Shown piece by piece: positions 19,533-27,726 of a stretch of 64,000 nt of DNA. Every line of letters starts with the position of its first letter. The first letter of the stretch is position 1. Origin of the DNA: Luteithermobacter gelatinilyticus (lineage in GTDB: Bacteria; Pseudomonadota; Alphaproteobacteria; Sphingomonadales; Emcibacteraceae); NCBI RefSeq assembly GCF_005849285.1, contig NZ_CP040517.1, forward strand, positions 2,424,501-2,488,500, given 5' to 3'. The position numbers and the translations under genes were made by a program. A model generated the notes under the pieces. That model did no database searches. It saw only the letters and a list, made by a program, of their open reading frames with translations, and was not told the origin of the DNA.

Positions 19533-20008
19533 TTTTTCACCTCTGTTTTTGCGGCGCGATTGATCTTTCCGCTCTGCTTTCCCGGAACGGGCCGAGGGCT
19601 TTTGGAGTCCGGTGCACCACCCGATTTTTGGCCTGCGAGACGTTTCAATGACCATTTCAAATCACGAATCAGATCATCAAAGGCCCGGTTTTCAATCCCC
19701 GCGCGGGCAATGAGCACATAATCATGCCCCTTGTGCCCTTTGTCCGGAATGACCCGCCGAGCCACTTCCCGAAGGCGCCGTTTGGCCCGGTTTCGCTGAA
19801 CCGCCGAGCCCACCTTTTTGCTGGCAGTGAACCCCACCCGGATCTGTTGGTCCCCGGCCCCGTCCTGATGTGGCTGAGGGCAAACCTGAACCACCATACC
19901 GGGAGAGACCCAACGGGTCTGTGCCTTTGCCACCCGCAAAAAATCCTCGCGCTTTTTCAGCACGGAAATTTTTTCCTTTTTATATCCAACCGGTTGGGTG
20001 ATCGTCAT
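19529..20008 (-). CDS. rnpA: Ribonuclease P protein component
   Basis: The basic protein subunit of RNase P, which trims tRNA 5' ends. The 159-aa product has the diagnostic RNR motif in [14 protein letters not shown]. Its length exceeds the usual 115-125 aa because of a C-terminal basic extension after KRLAGQ, made of Lys, Ser and Pro and probably disordered. It lies 90 bp after rpmH with a terminator-like hairpin between the two. Confidence 0.94.
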   Translation of the reverse strand: MTITQPVGYKKEKISVLKKREDFLRVAKAQTRWVSPGMVVQVCPQPHQDGAGDQQIRVGFTASKKVGSAVQRNRAKRRLREVARRVIPDKGHKGHDYVLIARAGIENRAFDDLIRDLKWSLKRLAGQKSGGAPDSKSPRPVPGKQSGKINRAAKTEVKK

Positions 20009-20029
20009 TCTTTTCTGCCTAAAAGCTCA

Positions 20030-20063
20030 AAACAAAACCGGCCGCTGATTGCTCAGGGCCGGT
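20030..20063 (-). terminator. Intrinsic terminator/attenuator between rpmH and rnpA
   Basis: On the minus strand ACCGGCC pairs perfectly with GGCCGGT across a 13-base loop, followed by TTTGTTTT. It should end part of the rpmH transcripts, which would explain how ribosomal protein L34 is made in excess of RnpA. Confidence 0.7.
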
Positions 20064-20097
20064 CTGTCACTTGCCTTGTCAGGCGAATTCTGGGCCT

Positions 20098-20232
20098 TTA
20101 CGCAGAAAGGCGCTTCCGTCCCTTGGCGCGACGGGCAGCAAGAACCCGGCGGCCACCAACAGAAGCGGAACGTGCCCGGAAACCGTGGCGACGTTTGCGA
20201 ACCAGAACACTGGGTTGATATGTACGTTTCAC
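20098..20232 (-). CDS. rpmH: 50S ribosomal protein L34 (GTG start)
   Basis: The 44-aa product reads (M)[18 protein letters not shown] and then [20 protein letters not shown], a complete L34. The start is GTG at 20232 with GGAG seven bases upstream. The longer frame to 20343 runs through the promoter and is not coding. Confidence 0.96.
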   Translation of the reverse strand: MKRTYQPSVLVRKRRHGFRARSASVGGRRVLAARRAKGRKRLSA

Positions 20233-20314
20233 TGGTGTACTCCATTTGCCGCTGCGGGCTGTAACAGCCCTCTGCACCGAATCCCATGATTCAGCGCCTG
20301 CTATTGAAGTGGGG

Positions 20315-20343
20315 TGTATAATGCCTTTCCCGACACAAGTCAA
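20315..20343 (-). promoter_or_regulatory. Sigma-70-type promoter of rpmH
   Basis: On the minus strand TTGACT (20343-20338) and TATACA (20320-20315) are separated by exactly 17 bases. The first transcribed base would be around 20308, about 75 bases before the GTG of rpmH. This is close to the consensus for a strong housekeeping promoter. Confidence 0.75.
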
Positions 20344-20501
20344 CGCATCTTGACTCTTTTTCTTGTCCTTTGAGGACCTCGCCTGTCCTTATTGCCGGCC
20401 ACATGGTCCTGCCGCCTGTGACCAATTTCACGCAGTCGTGATAACGCGTTATTTTATCTATGGTAATTTCCCCTATATTCTGGCTTCCTAGAGCAAATCC
20501 T

Positions 20502-21284
20502 ATGGAGCCTGAAACAATATCAATGAAAGACGACATTTCCGCAAAATCCGCTAAGGCGCTAACCCGTGCCCGTCGATATTTGCCGCTTGGACTCATTGCC
20601 GCCGGTTTCATTCTGGCGTTGGCCTTTGATCTGTCCACCTATCTCAGCCTGCAAAGCCTGAAAGATCATCGTGAAATGCTCAGCTCCTATGTTTTCGATC
20701 ATTTCTGGATGAGCGCCGGCCTGTTCAGCGCCGCCTATACCGCCGTAGTTGCCTTTTCCATTCCCGGCGGGGCGGTCATGACACTGGGCGCCGGCTTTCT
20801 GTTCGGCACCCTGATCGGCGGCAGTCTGGTGGTTGTCAGCGCCACTGTTGGGGCAACGCTTATTTTCCTAGCCGCCCGGACCGCCGCCGGTGGGTCGCGC
20901 TTTAGCGACATTCTGGCCCGACGCGCGGCCCCCTGGCTTAAAAAAATGGAGCAAGGCTTCGCACAAAATGCCACGAGTTACCTGCTGACCCTGCGGCTGG
21001 TGCCGATTTTTCCGTTTTTTATTGTCAATCTGGTGCCAGCTTTCCTGGGGGTCAGGCTGCCCGTCTATGTCCTGACCACCTTTTTCGGCATCATTCCGGG
21101 CACCTTTATTTATGCCTCGGTGGGCAGCGGTATGGGACATCTGATTGATCAGGGGCAGGACCCGGATCTGAATATTATCTTTTCCCCGGAAATCCTGCTG
21201 CCGCTTCTGGGGTTGGCGGTGCTAGCGCTGCTGCCGGTTCTTTATAAAAAACTGAAACAGTATCGAGGGGGGCAAAATACATGA
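20502..21284 (+). CDS. TVP38/TMEM64 family (SNARE-associated/DedA-like) membrane protein
   Basis: A protein of about 260 aa with five to six membrane segments. The family core is visible as FSIPGGAVMTLGAGFLFG, then GATLIFLAARTAAG, and later LRLVPIFPFFIVNLVPAFLG and FFGIIPGTFIYASVGSGMG. Members are thought to move lipids or small molecules, but the function here is open. ATG codons at 20502 and 20523 are both possible starts. The stop overlaps the next gene as ATGA, the common TVP38-flavoprotein pair. Confidence 0.85.
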   Translation: MEPETISMKDDISAKSAKALTRARRYLPLGLIAAGFILALAFDLSTYLSLQSLKDHREMLSSYVFDHFWMSAGLFSAAYTAVVAFSIPGGAVMTLGAGFLFGTLIGGSLVVVSATVGATLIFLAARTAAGGSRFSDILARRAAPWLKKMEQGFAQNATSYLLTLRLVPIFPFFIVNLVPAFLGVRLPVYVLTTFFGIIPGTFIYASVGSGMGHLIDQGQDPDLNIIFSPEILLPLLGLAVLALLPVLYKKLKQYRGGQNT

Positions 21285-22735
21285 CAAATTTTTTACAGGC
21301 GGATCTTTGTGTGATCGGGGCTGGGTCCGGCGGCCTGTCTGTGGCTGCGGGAGCCGCGCAACTGGGATTGAAAACCCTGTTGCTGGAAAAAGACAGAATG
21401 GGCGGAGATTGTTTGAATTATGGCTGCGTGCCGTCCAAGGCCCTGCTTGCCGCCGCACATGCCGCCTGGCATGTGCAGGCTGGGACGGATTTTGGCATCG
21501 CTCCGGCCACCCCGACAGTGGATTGCTCAGCGGTAGATTTTTCAAAGGTGCACCGCCATGTCCATAAAGTGATCGCCGCCATCGCCCCCAATGATTCCGT
21601 ACAGCGGTTTAGCGCTCTAGGCGTAAAAGTCATTCGGGAGGCCGGCCGTTTTATTGACGACCGCACCGTTGCCACCCCCTCCTGCCGGATTCGCGCCCGG
21701 CGCTATGTCATTGCCACCGGGTCCCGCCCGGCCATTCCGCCATTGCCCGGCCTGGACACAGTAGACTACCTGACCAACGAAACCATCTTTGATCTGGAAG
21801 AACGACCCGATCATCTGATCATCATTGGCGGGGGACCAATCGGCCTGGAGATGGCGCAGGCCTTTCGTCGCCTGGGATCCAGAGTGACAGTACTGGCGCT
21901 CGCCTTTATGGAACAGGACGATCCGGAACTGGCCGCAGTGGTGCTTGAACGCCTGCGCCGTGAAGGCATTCGCCTTGAAGGCGGCATCGACATTACCGCC
22001 ATTCACAAACGCAACGACCGTTATGACGTTTGCTTTTCCGGAAACGGACAGGCGCAAACAATCACCGGATCGCATCTTCTTGTCGCCACAGGCCGCAAGC
22101 CCAACCTGGACGGCCTTAATCTCATGGCCGCTGAAATCAAACATTCCCCAAGCGGCATTACCGTTGGTCCCGATCTGCGCACCAGCAACAAACGGGTTTA
22201 TGCGCTTGGCGACGTCACCGGCGGACCACAATTCACCCATAAGGCAGGTTATGATGCCGGCATTCTAATCCGTCGCCTTGCCTTTGGCATGTTCTGGACC
22301 CGAACGGACTATTCCGCCCTGCCCCGCGTGACCTATACGGACCCCGAACTGGCGCAGGTGGGGCTGAGCGAACCGGCGGCCCGGGAAAAATATGGTGATG
22401 ATTTTTCACGACAGATCCGAATATTACGTTGGCCCTATAGCGAAAATGACCGGGCCCAAGCCGAACGCCGAACCGAGGGCCTGATCAAGGTCATCACCAG
22501 CCCCAAAGGACACATTCTGGGGGCCGGAATCGCCGGGGCCGGGGCCGGAGAACTGATACAGGTCTGGGCGCTTGCCATGAGCAAGAAGCTGAAAATATCT
22601 GCGCTGGCCAGCATGATTTCCCCCTATCCCACCCTTGGCGAAATCAGCAAACGCGCTGCGGGCAGTTTTTATACCCCTTCCCTTTTCAGCACAAAAACCC
22701 GTAAACTAGTACGCCTGTTGTCAAAATTGGGATAA
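21281..22735 (+). CDS. FAD-dependent pyridine nucleotide-disulphide oxidoreductase (MerA/Lpd-like)
   Basis: A 484-aa flavoenzyme. The N-terminal FAD motif is VIGAGSGGLSVAAGAA, the redox-active disulphide is in GGDCLNYGCVPSKALL, the NAD(P) motif is IIGGGPIGLEMAQAFRRLGS and the second FAD motif is VYALGDVTGG. The C-terminal dimer domain follows. It lacks both the N-terminal HMA domain and the C-terminal Cys pair of true mercuric reductases, and no mer genes are nearby. It is translationally coupled to the TVP38 membrane protein, so the two likely act together on an unknown substrate. Confidence 0.88.
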   Translation: MTNFLQADLCVIGAGSGGLSVAAGAAQLGLKTLLLEKDRMGGDCLNYGCVPSKALLAAAHAAWHVQAGTDFGIAPATPTVDCSAVDFSKVHRHVHKVIAAIAPNDSVQRFSALGVKVIREAGRFIDDRTVATPSCRIRARRYVIATGSRPAIPPLPGLDTVDYLTNETIFDLEERPDHLIIIGGGPIGLEMAQAFRRLGSRVTVLALAFMEQDDPELAAVVLERLRREGIRLEGGIDITAIHKRNDRYDVCFSGNGQAQTITGSHLLVATGRKPNLDGLNLMAAEIKHSPSGITVGPDLRTSNKRVYALGDVTGGPQFTHKAGYDAGILIRRLAFGMFWTRTDYSALPRVTYTDPELAQVGLSEPAAREKYGDDFSRQIRILRWPYSENDRAQAERRTEGLIKVITSPKGHILGAGIAGAGAGELIQVWALAMSKKLKISALASMISPYPTLGEISKRAAGSFYTPSLFSTKTRKLVRLLSKLG

Positions 22736-22740
22736 CCGGG

Positions 22741-24150
22741 ATGGCCGACGAACAACACCCTCTGGCTCTGCGTCACAGCCTGTCCAACAGGCTGCTTTTG
22801 CTGACTATCGCCTTTGTCATGCTGGCGGAAGTGCTGATTTACGTGCCCTCCATTGCCAATTTCCGCAAAACCTGGCTGGAAGAACGTTTGGCCGCCGCCC
22901 AAATCGCCATTCTCGCCATTGAGGCGGCCCCGGATTATATGGTCAGCGAGACCCTGGCCAAAGAGCTTCTGCAATCCGCCGAGGTGATGGCCATTGTCCG
23001 CAAAAAGGACGACAACCGTCTTCTGGTGCTGGGCACCGACCGGCCGCTGGAGGTGGAGGCCCGGTATGATCTGCGCAATGCCGGTTTTCTGGACCTGATC
23101 CGGGACGCTTTTATCACCATGATGCATACCCATCCCCACAGCCGGGTCATCGAGGTTACAGGCTACACCAATGATGAAAGAATGGACTTTCTGCAAATTA
23201 TTTTCGAGGAAGAGAAGCTGTGTCATGCCATGCTCGTTTTTTCCCGGAATGTATTGCTGCTGTCCATCATCATTTCCCTGATCACCGCCGGCCTGGTTTA
23301 TTACAGCCTGAGCTGTCTTCTGATCCGTCCGGTCCGCAAAATCACCGACAGCATGGTCGCCTTTCGCAACGCCCCGGAAGATCACCGCCGACAGATCGTA
23401 CCCGATAACCGCCGTGACGAAATCGGCATTGTCATGCGAGAACTGGCCGTGATGCAGGACCAGTTGCGCCGGGCCTTGAAACAAAAAACCCATCTGGCAG
23501 ATCTTGGCAGCGCCGTCAGCAAAATCAATCACGACCTGCGCAACATCCTGGCCAGTGCTCAGCTTGTCTCAGACCGGTTCATCACCGTTCAGGACCCCAC
23601 GGTCCGGCGGCTCACCCCCCGTTTCGTGCGCGCCATTGACCGGGCAGTGCGCCTGTGCGAAGCCACATTGCAATATGGCCGGGCCGAACCGGAAAAACCC
23701 GATTATACAAAGGTGGAGCTGCACCCTTTGGTTGACGAAGTGGGCATTTCTTTGGGCCTTGCCGAAAACAGCCCGATAAAACTTCGCAATGACGTGCCCG
23801 AAAATTTTACGCTTCAGGCCGATCCGGATCATTTGTTTCGGATTTTTATGAATCTCGGTCGCAATGCGGTACAGGCCATGACCCAGGCCGGACGGCTGTC
23901 CGGGACCATCAAATTTTCCGCCCATCGCCACGGCAATGACGCCGTCATTGATATCTGCGACCAAGGGCCCGGGATTCCCGCCAAGATCCGGGAAAAACTG
24001 TTTGTGCCATTTCACGGCAGCGGCAATGGCGGTACCGGTCTTGGACTTGCCATAGCACGGGAGCTGGTCCAAGGGCATGGCGGCAGTATCGAGCTTCTGT
24101 CTTCCGGTCCGGAAGGCAGCTGTTTCAGAATCACCCTCCCCCTCGCCTAG
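22741..24150 (+). CDS. Membrane sensor histidine kinase (orphan)
   Basis: A 469-aa kinase with transmembrane helices near residues 20-40 and 165-190, a periplasmic sensor loop, a HAMP domain (about 195-245), the phospho-acceptor box SKINHDLRNILASAQ (His near residue 264) and an ATPase domain with the N box NLGRNAVQAM, G1 DQGPGIP and G2 GTGLGLAIAREL. No response regulator gene is adjacent. The HDLRN form of the H box is less usual than HELRT but known. It follows the flavoprotein gene by 5 bp and the TAG stop lies inside a palindromic repeat. Confidence 0.9.
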   Translation: MADEQHPLALRHSLSNRLLLLTIAFVMLAEVLIYVPSIANFRKTWLEERLAAAQIAILAIEAAPDYMVSETLAKELLQSAEVMAIVRKKDDNRLLVLGTDRPLEVEARYDLRNAGFLDLIRDAFITMMHTHPHSRVIEVTGYTNDERMDFLQIIFEEEKLCHAMLVFSRNVLLLSIIISLITAGLVYYSLSCLLIRPVRKITDSMVAFRNAPEDHRRQIVPDNRRDEIGIVMRELAVMQDQLRRALKQKTHLADLGSAVSKINHDLRNILASAQLVSDRFITVQDPTVRRLTPRFVRAIDRAVRLCEATLQYGRAEPEKPDYTKVELHPLVDEVGISLGLAENSPIKLRNDVPENFTLQADPDHLFRIFMNLGRNAVQAMTQAGRLSGTIKFSAHRHGNDAVIDICDQGPGIPAKIREKLFVPFHGSGNGGTGLGLAIARELVQGHGGSIELLSSGPEGSCFRITLPLA

Positions 24151-24185
24151 AGTCAATTGAGTCAACCTATGCACAATTCACTCTA
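24147..24185. repeat. Short palindromic repeat (best full copy) between convergent genes
   Basis: CTAGAGTCAATTGAGTCAAC continues to CTATGCACAATTCACTCTA. The outer arms TAGAGTCAATTG and CAATTCACTCTA pair with one mismatch. The histidine kinase stop (24148-24150) lies at its start. Confidence 0.75.
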
Positions 24186-24228
24186 AGGCCCACCCCCAAC
24201 AATAATCAGGGCGACAAACAAACATCCA

Positions 24229-24870
24229 TCAGGGCGAAAGACCGAGACTCTCCTGCGCCCGGCGGATCAATGCGTCGGTGTGGCGCTGTTCCAGACGCGC
24301 TCGATCTAGCAATTCTTCAAGCCGGTGGTGGGGTGTTGGCGCTTTATCCGCTGTGGTCTTCGGGGGCTGTCGAAGGCGAACGTGAATGTCCTGCAATTCC
24401 ACAATCAATTTTTCCAGCCGGTTTTCCCGATCCATGAGTCGGGACAGGGCAAGCTGCGCCCCACGCCAAAGTTCGCCGCGCCGTGCCGCACGCTGTTGTG
24501 CGGAATCATCTGCCGTCCCCCCAGACGCCTCCTCATAGGTTTTAAGCATTTGGATCAGGTCTTGGCGGAACCTGTCAAGCTCCCCGCTGAGATTCTGAAA
24601 GGTTGTTTCGTATTCTTGCAAGCTTTCTTCCGCCACCATCTGAGGGGCAGACACATCTGGCGCAGAGGCCAAAACATCCTCTTTTGGTGCGGGCGCCGAC
24701 TCCGGCGTCAGGGGCTTTTGACGTTCGGCCTCAATCTCCTGCCAGGTCCGGTCTGCCTGCAACGCCGGCCAACCCTGTTGCGCATCGCGGGAACATGCAC
24801 CCAGCACCCCGCCGGCTGAAATCGCAAGAATTATGCCTAACACCTTGGTATTATAGAGCTTCTCTAACAT
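24229..24870 (-). CDS. Predicted lipoprotein with coiled-coil region
   Basis: A 213-aa protein starting MLEKLYNTKVLGIILAISAG, with a lipobox LGAC (Cys about residue 26). This predicts cleavage and lipid attachment. The mature part is hydrophilic, with Pro-rich and acidic sections followed by a helical coiled-coil region (about 85-205) rich in Arg, Leu and Gln. I do not recognise a family. It may act at the cell envelope; nothing in its neighbourhood tells more. Confidence 0.65.
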   Translation of the reverse strand: MLEKLYNTKVLGIILAISAGGVLGACSRDAQQGWPALQADRTWQEIEAERQKPLTPESAPAPKEDVLASAPDVSAPQMVAEESLQEYETTFQNLSGELDRFRQDLIQMLKTYEEASGGTADDSAQQRAARRGELWRGAQLALSRLMDRENRLEKLIVELQDIHVRLRQPPKTTADKAPTPHHRLEELLDRARLEQRHTDALIRRAQESLGLSP

Positions 24871-25015
24871 ACGGACTTCTCGATTTTTGTTTTTGGCGGG
24901 ACGTTTTTCCCGGTTCAGGTCCTGTCGTGGCCGCGAGTTTAGGGCAGCCCCCGGGCAAGGACAAGCGGCCCATTGTCGAAAGCGTAAAAAAATGTCATAT
25001 TTTTTGCAAAGGGGG

Positions 25016-25045
25016 CTTGCATTCCCCGGTCATTCTGGGTAGGTT
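25016..25045 (+). promoter_or_regulatory. Probable promoter of tRNA-Arg
   Basis: CTTGCA (25016-25021) and TAGGTT (25040-25045) are separated by 18 bases, about 40 bases before the tRNA. CTTG-type -35 boxes are usual for alphaproteobacterial stable-RNA promoters. The assignment is by eye. Confidence 0.4.
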
Positions 25046-25086
25046 GCGCGCCACAGGATGATTCCTGTTTCAAGGAAACGACATGC

Positions 25087-25163
25087 GCGCTCGTAGCTCA
25101 GCTGGATAGAGCACCAGACTACGAATCTGGGGGTCGGGAGTTCGAATCTTCCCGAGCGCGCCA
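25087..25163 (+). tRNA. tRNA-Arg (anticodon ACG)
   Basis: The acceptor arms GCGCTCG and CGAGCGC pair fully and are followed by G and an encoded CCA. The anticodon stem CCAGA/TCTGG encloses the loop CTACGAA, giving anticodon ACG, which is read as ICG after deamination. The D arm (AGCTCAGCTGGATAGAGC) and T loop (TTCGAAT) are standard. A terminator follows 11 bases later. Confidence 0.97.
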
Positions 25164-25174
25164 TTCTCTTCAAG

Positions 25175-25206
25175 GACTTAGCAGTTTCAACGCTGAGTCT
25201 TTTTTT
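25175..25206 (+). terminator. Rho-independent terminator of tRNA-Arg
   Basis: GACTTAGC pairs with GCTGAGTC (one G-T wobble) across a 9-base loop and is followed by seven T. Confidence 0.85.
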
Positions 25207-25233
25207 ATTTGGGGGCACAGCGGACAGCATTGC

Positions 25234-25253
25234 GCCCCGGACATGGCCGGGGC
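25234..25253. other. GC-rich stem-loop downstream of the porin gene
   Basis: GCCCCGG and CCGGGGC form a perfect 7-bp stem with a 6-base loop. It lies between the tRNA terminator and the convergent porin gene. There is no T run on the minus strand, so it may only protect or weakly end the porin mRNA. Confidence 0.4.
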
Positions 25254-25300
25254 GGCAATCACTGAGATAAATATAAATCAAGATCAGACAGCGGAACGGC

Positions 25301-26530
25301 CTAGAATTTGGCCGCCAGCGTCAGCCAGATTTTTGTCGTATCGGTGGCAAAGGCATCGGCCTCATAAAACGCCGCCTTGACAGAAGCCGTATAGTGTTTG
25401 GCAAAGGGTTTGGAGACCAGAAAGTCCCATTCGCTGCCATAACTTACCCCGCCCACATCCGAAGAAAAGTCATGATAGATGCCTTTCAGCAGCAGGCCGG
25501 CAAGCGGTCCCTCTCCCATCATTTTATAGGCCAGGGAAACACTGATGTCTTCCAGGCCCTGGGCCGGTGTGGAGAGGAACTTGTCCGCCCAGCCGTTAAA
25601 TTTATGCAGCGTGGCCAGAGGGGTCTGGAAACTTACCCCATTGTCGCTCCCCAGAAGCTCATATCCAAAACCCGCCGTGAAGCCAGCGGTTGACACGCTG
25701 AGCGCCGCATTCCAGTAATCCGCCTGATACTCAGCCGGGTTGTCCTCATAATCGCTCTGGCGCGCATATTCCAGTTCATATCCCAGCCGGACGGTGTCCG
25801 TGACCGCTTGGGCGCCCGCAAAACGCACCCCGTAGGTGCTGCTGGACAGGCCAAGCACCGGCGCGTCATTGAGGTCGAGCAGATAGGCATAAGCGGTGAG
25901 TTTGCCGAATTCCAGTCCCGAATAGCTCACATTGATCAGATGGGTATTCGTATCCAGATCACCCAGTGGATGATCATCGCTGAAAATCCGGTTGACATTC
26001 CAGACATAGCCATACAACGCCGTCAGCTCTTTGATCGGTGTCACGGTCGCCGTGACGATGTCATAGGTCTGGTCATTCTGGCGAAATCCGACGGTACCGA
26101 TAAAGCGCTGATTGTCCAGATTAACGCCGATGCGGCCCGCCTTCAGCGTGAACAGGTCCTGGGTATAGGCCAGATAAGCCTGGTTGACTTCCGTGCTTTC
26201 CGGATCAGCAACCACGGGGCGGTCGGTCTTGCCATTGATGGTATTGTTGTAATTCTCGTCCCCCACCACGGTCACATTGGTGACTTCCGCAAATCCGCTT
26301 ATCCCTTTCAGGCTAGCGGTTTTGTACCATAGTTTGCTTAACAGGGTGGATGCCGTGGCATCTTTTTCAAAACCATCCTGATCGACATTTTCAAACCGGT
26401 AGCGGAACGCCAGTCCGGCATCGCCCTGGGTGAACATTTCCGTAAAATTTGCGGCCTCCCCGGCCCCGGCTGGCGCACTGGCCGACAGCGCCAGTACCCC
26501 AGCCAGACATGAAAGGGCAATTTTTTGCAT
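25301..26530 (-). CDS. Outer-membrane beta-barrel porin at the end of the nar operon
   Basis: A 409-aa precursor with a signal peptide (MQKIALSCLAGVLALSASAP, cleavage likely after AGA near residue 24). The mature part has alternating polar/apolar strands and ends in Phe (LTLAAKF), as outer-membrane barrels do. It has motifs such as LKAGRIGVNLDNQRFIGTVG typical of alginate-export-like or general porins. The ATG at 26530 follows AAGGAGTAAGAGTG. It begins 49 bp after the parvulin-related gene, so it is most likely transcribed with nar. A role in nitrate or nitrite passage is inference. Confidence 0.75.
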   Translation of the reverse strand: MQKIALSCLAGVLALSASAPAGAGEAANFTEMFTQGDAGLAFRYRFENVDQDGFEKDATASTLLSKLWYKTASLKGISGFAEVTNVTVVGDENYNNTINGKTDRPVVADPESTEVNQAYLAYTQDLFTLKAGRIGVNLDNQRFIGTVGFRQNDQTYDIVTATVTPIKELTALYGYVWNVNRIFSDDHPLGDLDTNTHLINVSYSGLEFGKLTAYAYLLDLNDAPVLGLSSSTYGVRFAGAQAVTDTVRLGYELEYARQSDYEDNPAEYQADYWNAALSVSTAGFTAGFGYELLGSDNGVSFQTPLATLHKFNGWADKFLSTPAQGLEDISVSLAYKMMGEGPLAGLLLKGIYHDFSSDVGGVSYGSEWDFLVSKPFAKHYTASVKAAFYEADAFATDTTKIWLTLAAKF

Positions 26531-26578
26531 CACTCTTACTCCTTAAAACAACATTTTTGGGAAAAACATCTTCGAATG

Positions 26579-27031
26579 TTAGAGCGAAGCTGCGAGGTCA
26601 AATCCCGCAATCTGCGCCCGATGTGCCAAGTCCAATATGTAAGACTGTATTCCATGACGAATGCTCCTGACATGCAGGTAATCCCGAATGCGATTTTCCA
26701 CGTCCTCAAACGGCAGTGGCGCACCATCACCGTTTTCCACCGTAAACCGGTCAATATTCTGATCGTAATAGCGGCGACAGGCTTCGGTTGTGGCCTCGGG
26801 CGTCGTCACCATGTTTTCCACCAAACGCATGATCCCGCTGTCCACAGCGTCTGCCGCGGCCTGCGGTTCAAGAAACCCCTGCTCCACCGCTTCCTGGCGC
26901 AACAATTCACGGATCAGGAGCGCCCCTGCTGCCTCATCACGGGCTTTTTCTTGAGTGGGCGCCGGATGAAACTGCATTTCCCGGAACACCTCATCATCGG
27001 TAATTTCCACTTCATTCACATATATCGGCAT
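26579..27031 (-). CDS. Short parvulin (PpiC/SurA)-related protein lacking the isomerase domain
   Basis: A 150-aa protein with no signal peptide. It begins MPIYVNEVEITDDEVFREMQ and resembles the N-terminal chaperone part of NifM/PpiC-type proteins, including ACRRYYDQNIDRF, which normally leads into the rotamase domain. Here that domain is absent and the sequence goes straight to a C-terminal helix (LPFEDVENRIRDYLH) of the kind that normally follows it. Pseudomonas aeruginosa has a PpiC-type gene at the same place, between narI and moaA1, so this is a shortened version of a known nar-operon component, perhaps a maturation chaperone. The ATG is 3 bp after the narI stop. Confidence 0.7.
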   Translation of the reverse strand: MPIYVNEVEITDDEVFREMQFHPAPTQEKARDEAAGALLIRELLRQEAVEQGFLEPQAAADAVDSGIMRLVENMVTTPEATTEACRRYYDQNIDRFTVENGDGAPLPFEDVENRIRDYLHVRSIRHGIQSYILDLAHRAQIAGFDLAASL

Positions 27032-27033
27032 GA

Positions 27034-27717
27034 TCAGGACCTCTTACGAACGATCTGGTATCCGGAACGGAACAGATATTTGACCGGCGCCGACAGCACA
27101 TGCACCAGTCGGGTAAAGGGGAACAACAAGAAAATCGTCAGCCCCAGCACAATATGCAGCTTGAAGATCAGTGAGGTTCCGGCCACGAAATCCGCCGCCC
27201 CACCCCGGAAGGTGACAATATACTGTGCCCAGTTGGCCAGCGCGATCATGGAACTGCCGTCCGGATGACTGGCAGAGGCGGGAATGGTGGCCAGCCCCAG
27301 AATGAGCTGCACATACAGAACCAGAAGGATCATGATGTCCGCAGGCCGACTGGTTGCCCGGATGCGGGGGTCCGTCAGCCGCCGGATAATCAAGATCGTC
27401 AGACCAATAAAACAAATCACGCCGAAAATGCCGCCGGCCACCATCGCCAACATCTGCTTGGCCGCCGCCGACATCACCAGATGATAGACGGGTTCCGGCG
27501 TCAACAGCCCGATCAGATGGCCGAAAAACAGCAAAATAATCCCGATATGGAACAGATTACTGCCAATCCGCATGCCGCGTGACCGCAGCAGCTGACTGGA
27601 CCCGGCCCGCCAGCTATAGGGATCCTGATCATAGCGCAGGATCGTGCCCAATATCATAACGACAATCGCAAGATAGGGGTAAATCCCGAAAAAAAACTCA
27701 TTCAGATATGCGCTCAT
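27034..27717 (-). CDS. narI: Respiratory nitrate reductase gamma subunit (cytochrome b)
   Basis: The membrane-anchor subunit that takes electrons from quinol through two b hemes. It has five transmembrane helices in 227 aa. Heme-ligand His residues are visible in SNLFHIGIILLFFGHLIGLL (helix 2) and in FKLHIVLGLTIFLLFPFTRL plus the following VHVLSAP (helix 5), and the C-terminal contact region is conserved. AGGAGGCGAGC precedes the ATG. It is the fourth nar structural gene. Confidence 0.96.
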   Translation of the reverse strand: MSAYLNEFFFGIYPYLAIVVMILGTILRYDQDPYSWRAGSSQLLRSRGMRIGSNLFHIGIILLFFGHLIGLLTPEPVYHLVMSAAAKQMLAMVAGGIFGVICFIGLTILIIRRLTDPRIRATSRPADIMILLVLYVQLILGLATIPASASHPDGSSMIALANWAQYIVTFRGGAADFVAGTSLIFKLHIVLGLTIFLLFPFTRLVHVLSAPVKYLFRSGYQIVRKRS

Positions 27718-27726
27718 GCTCGCCTC

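Noticed and set aside
21281-22735. Mercuric reductase
   Set aside because: No HMA domain, no C-terminal Cys pair and no mer genes nearby; only the general disulphide-reductase fold is supported.
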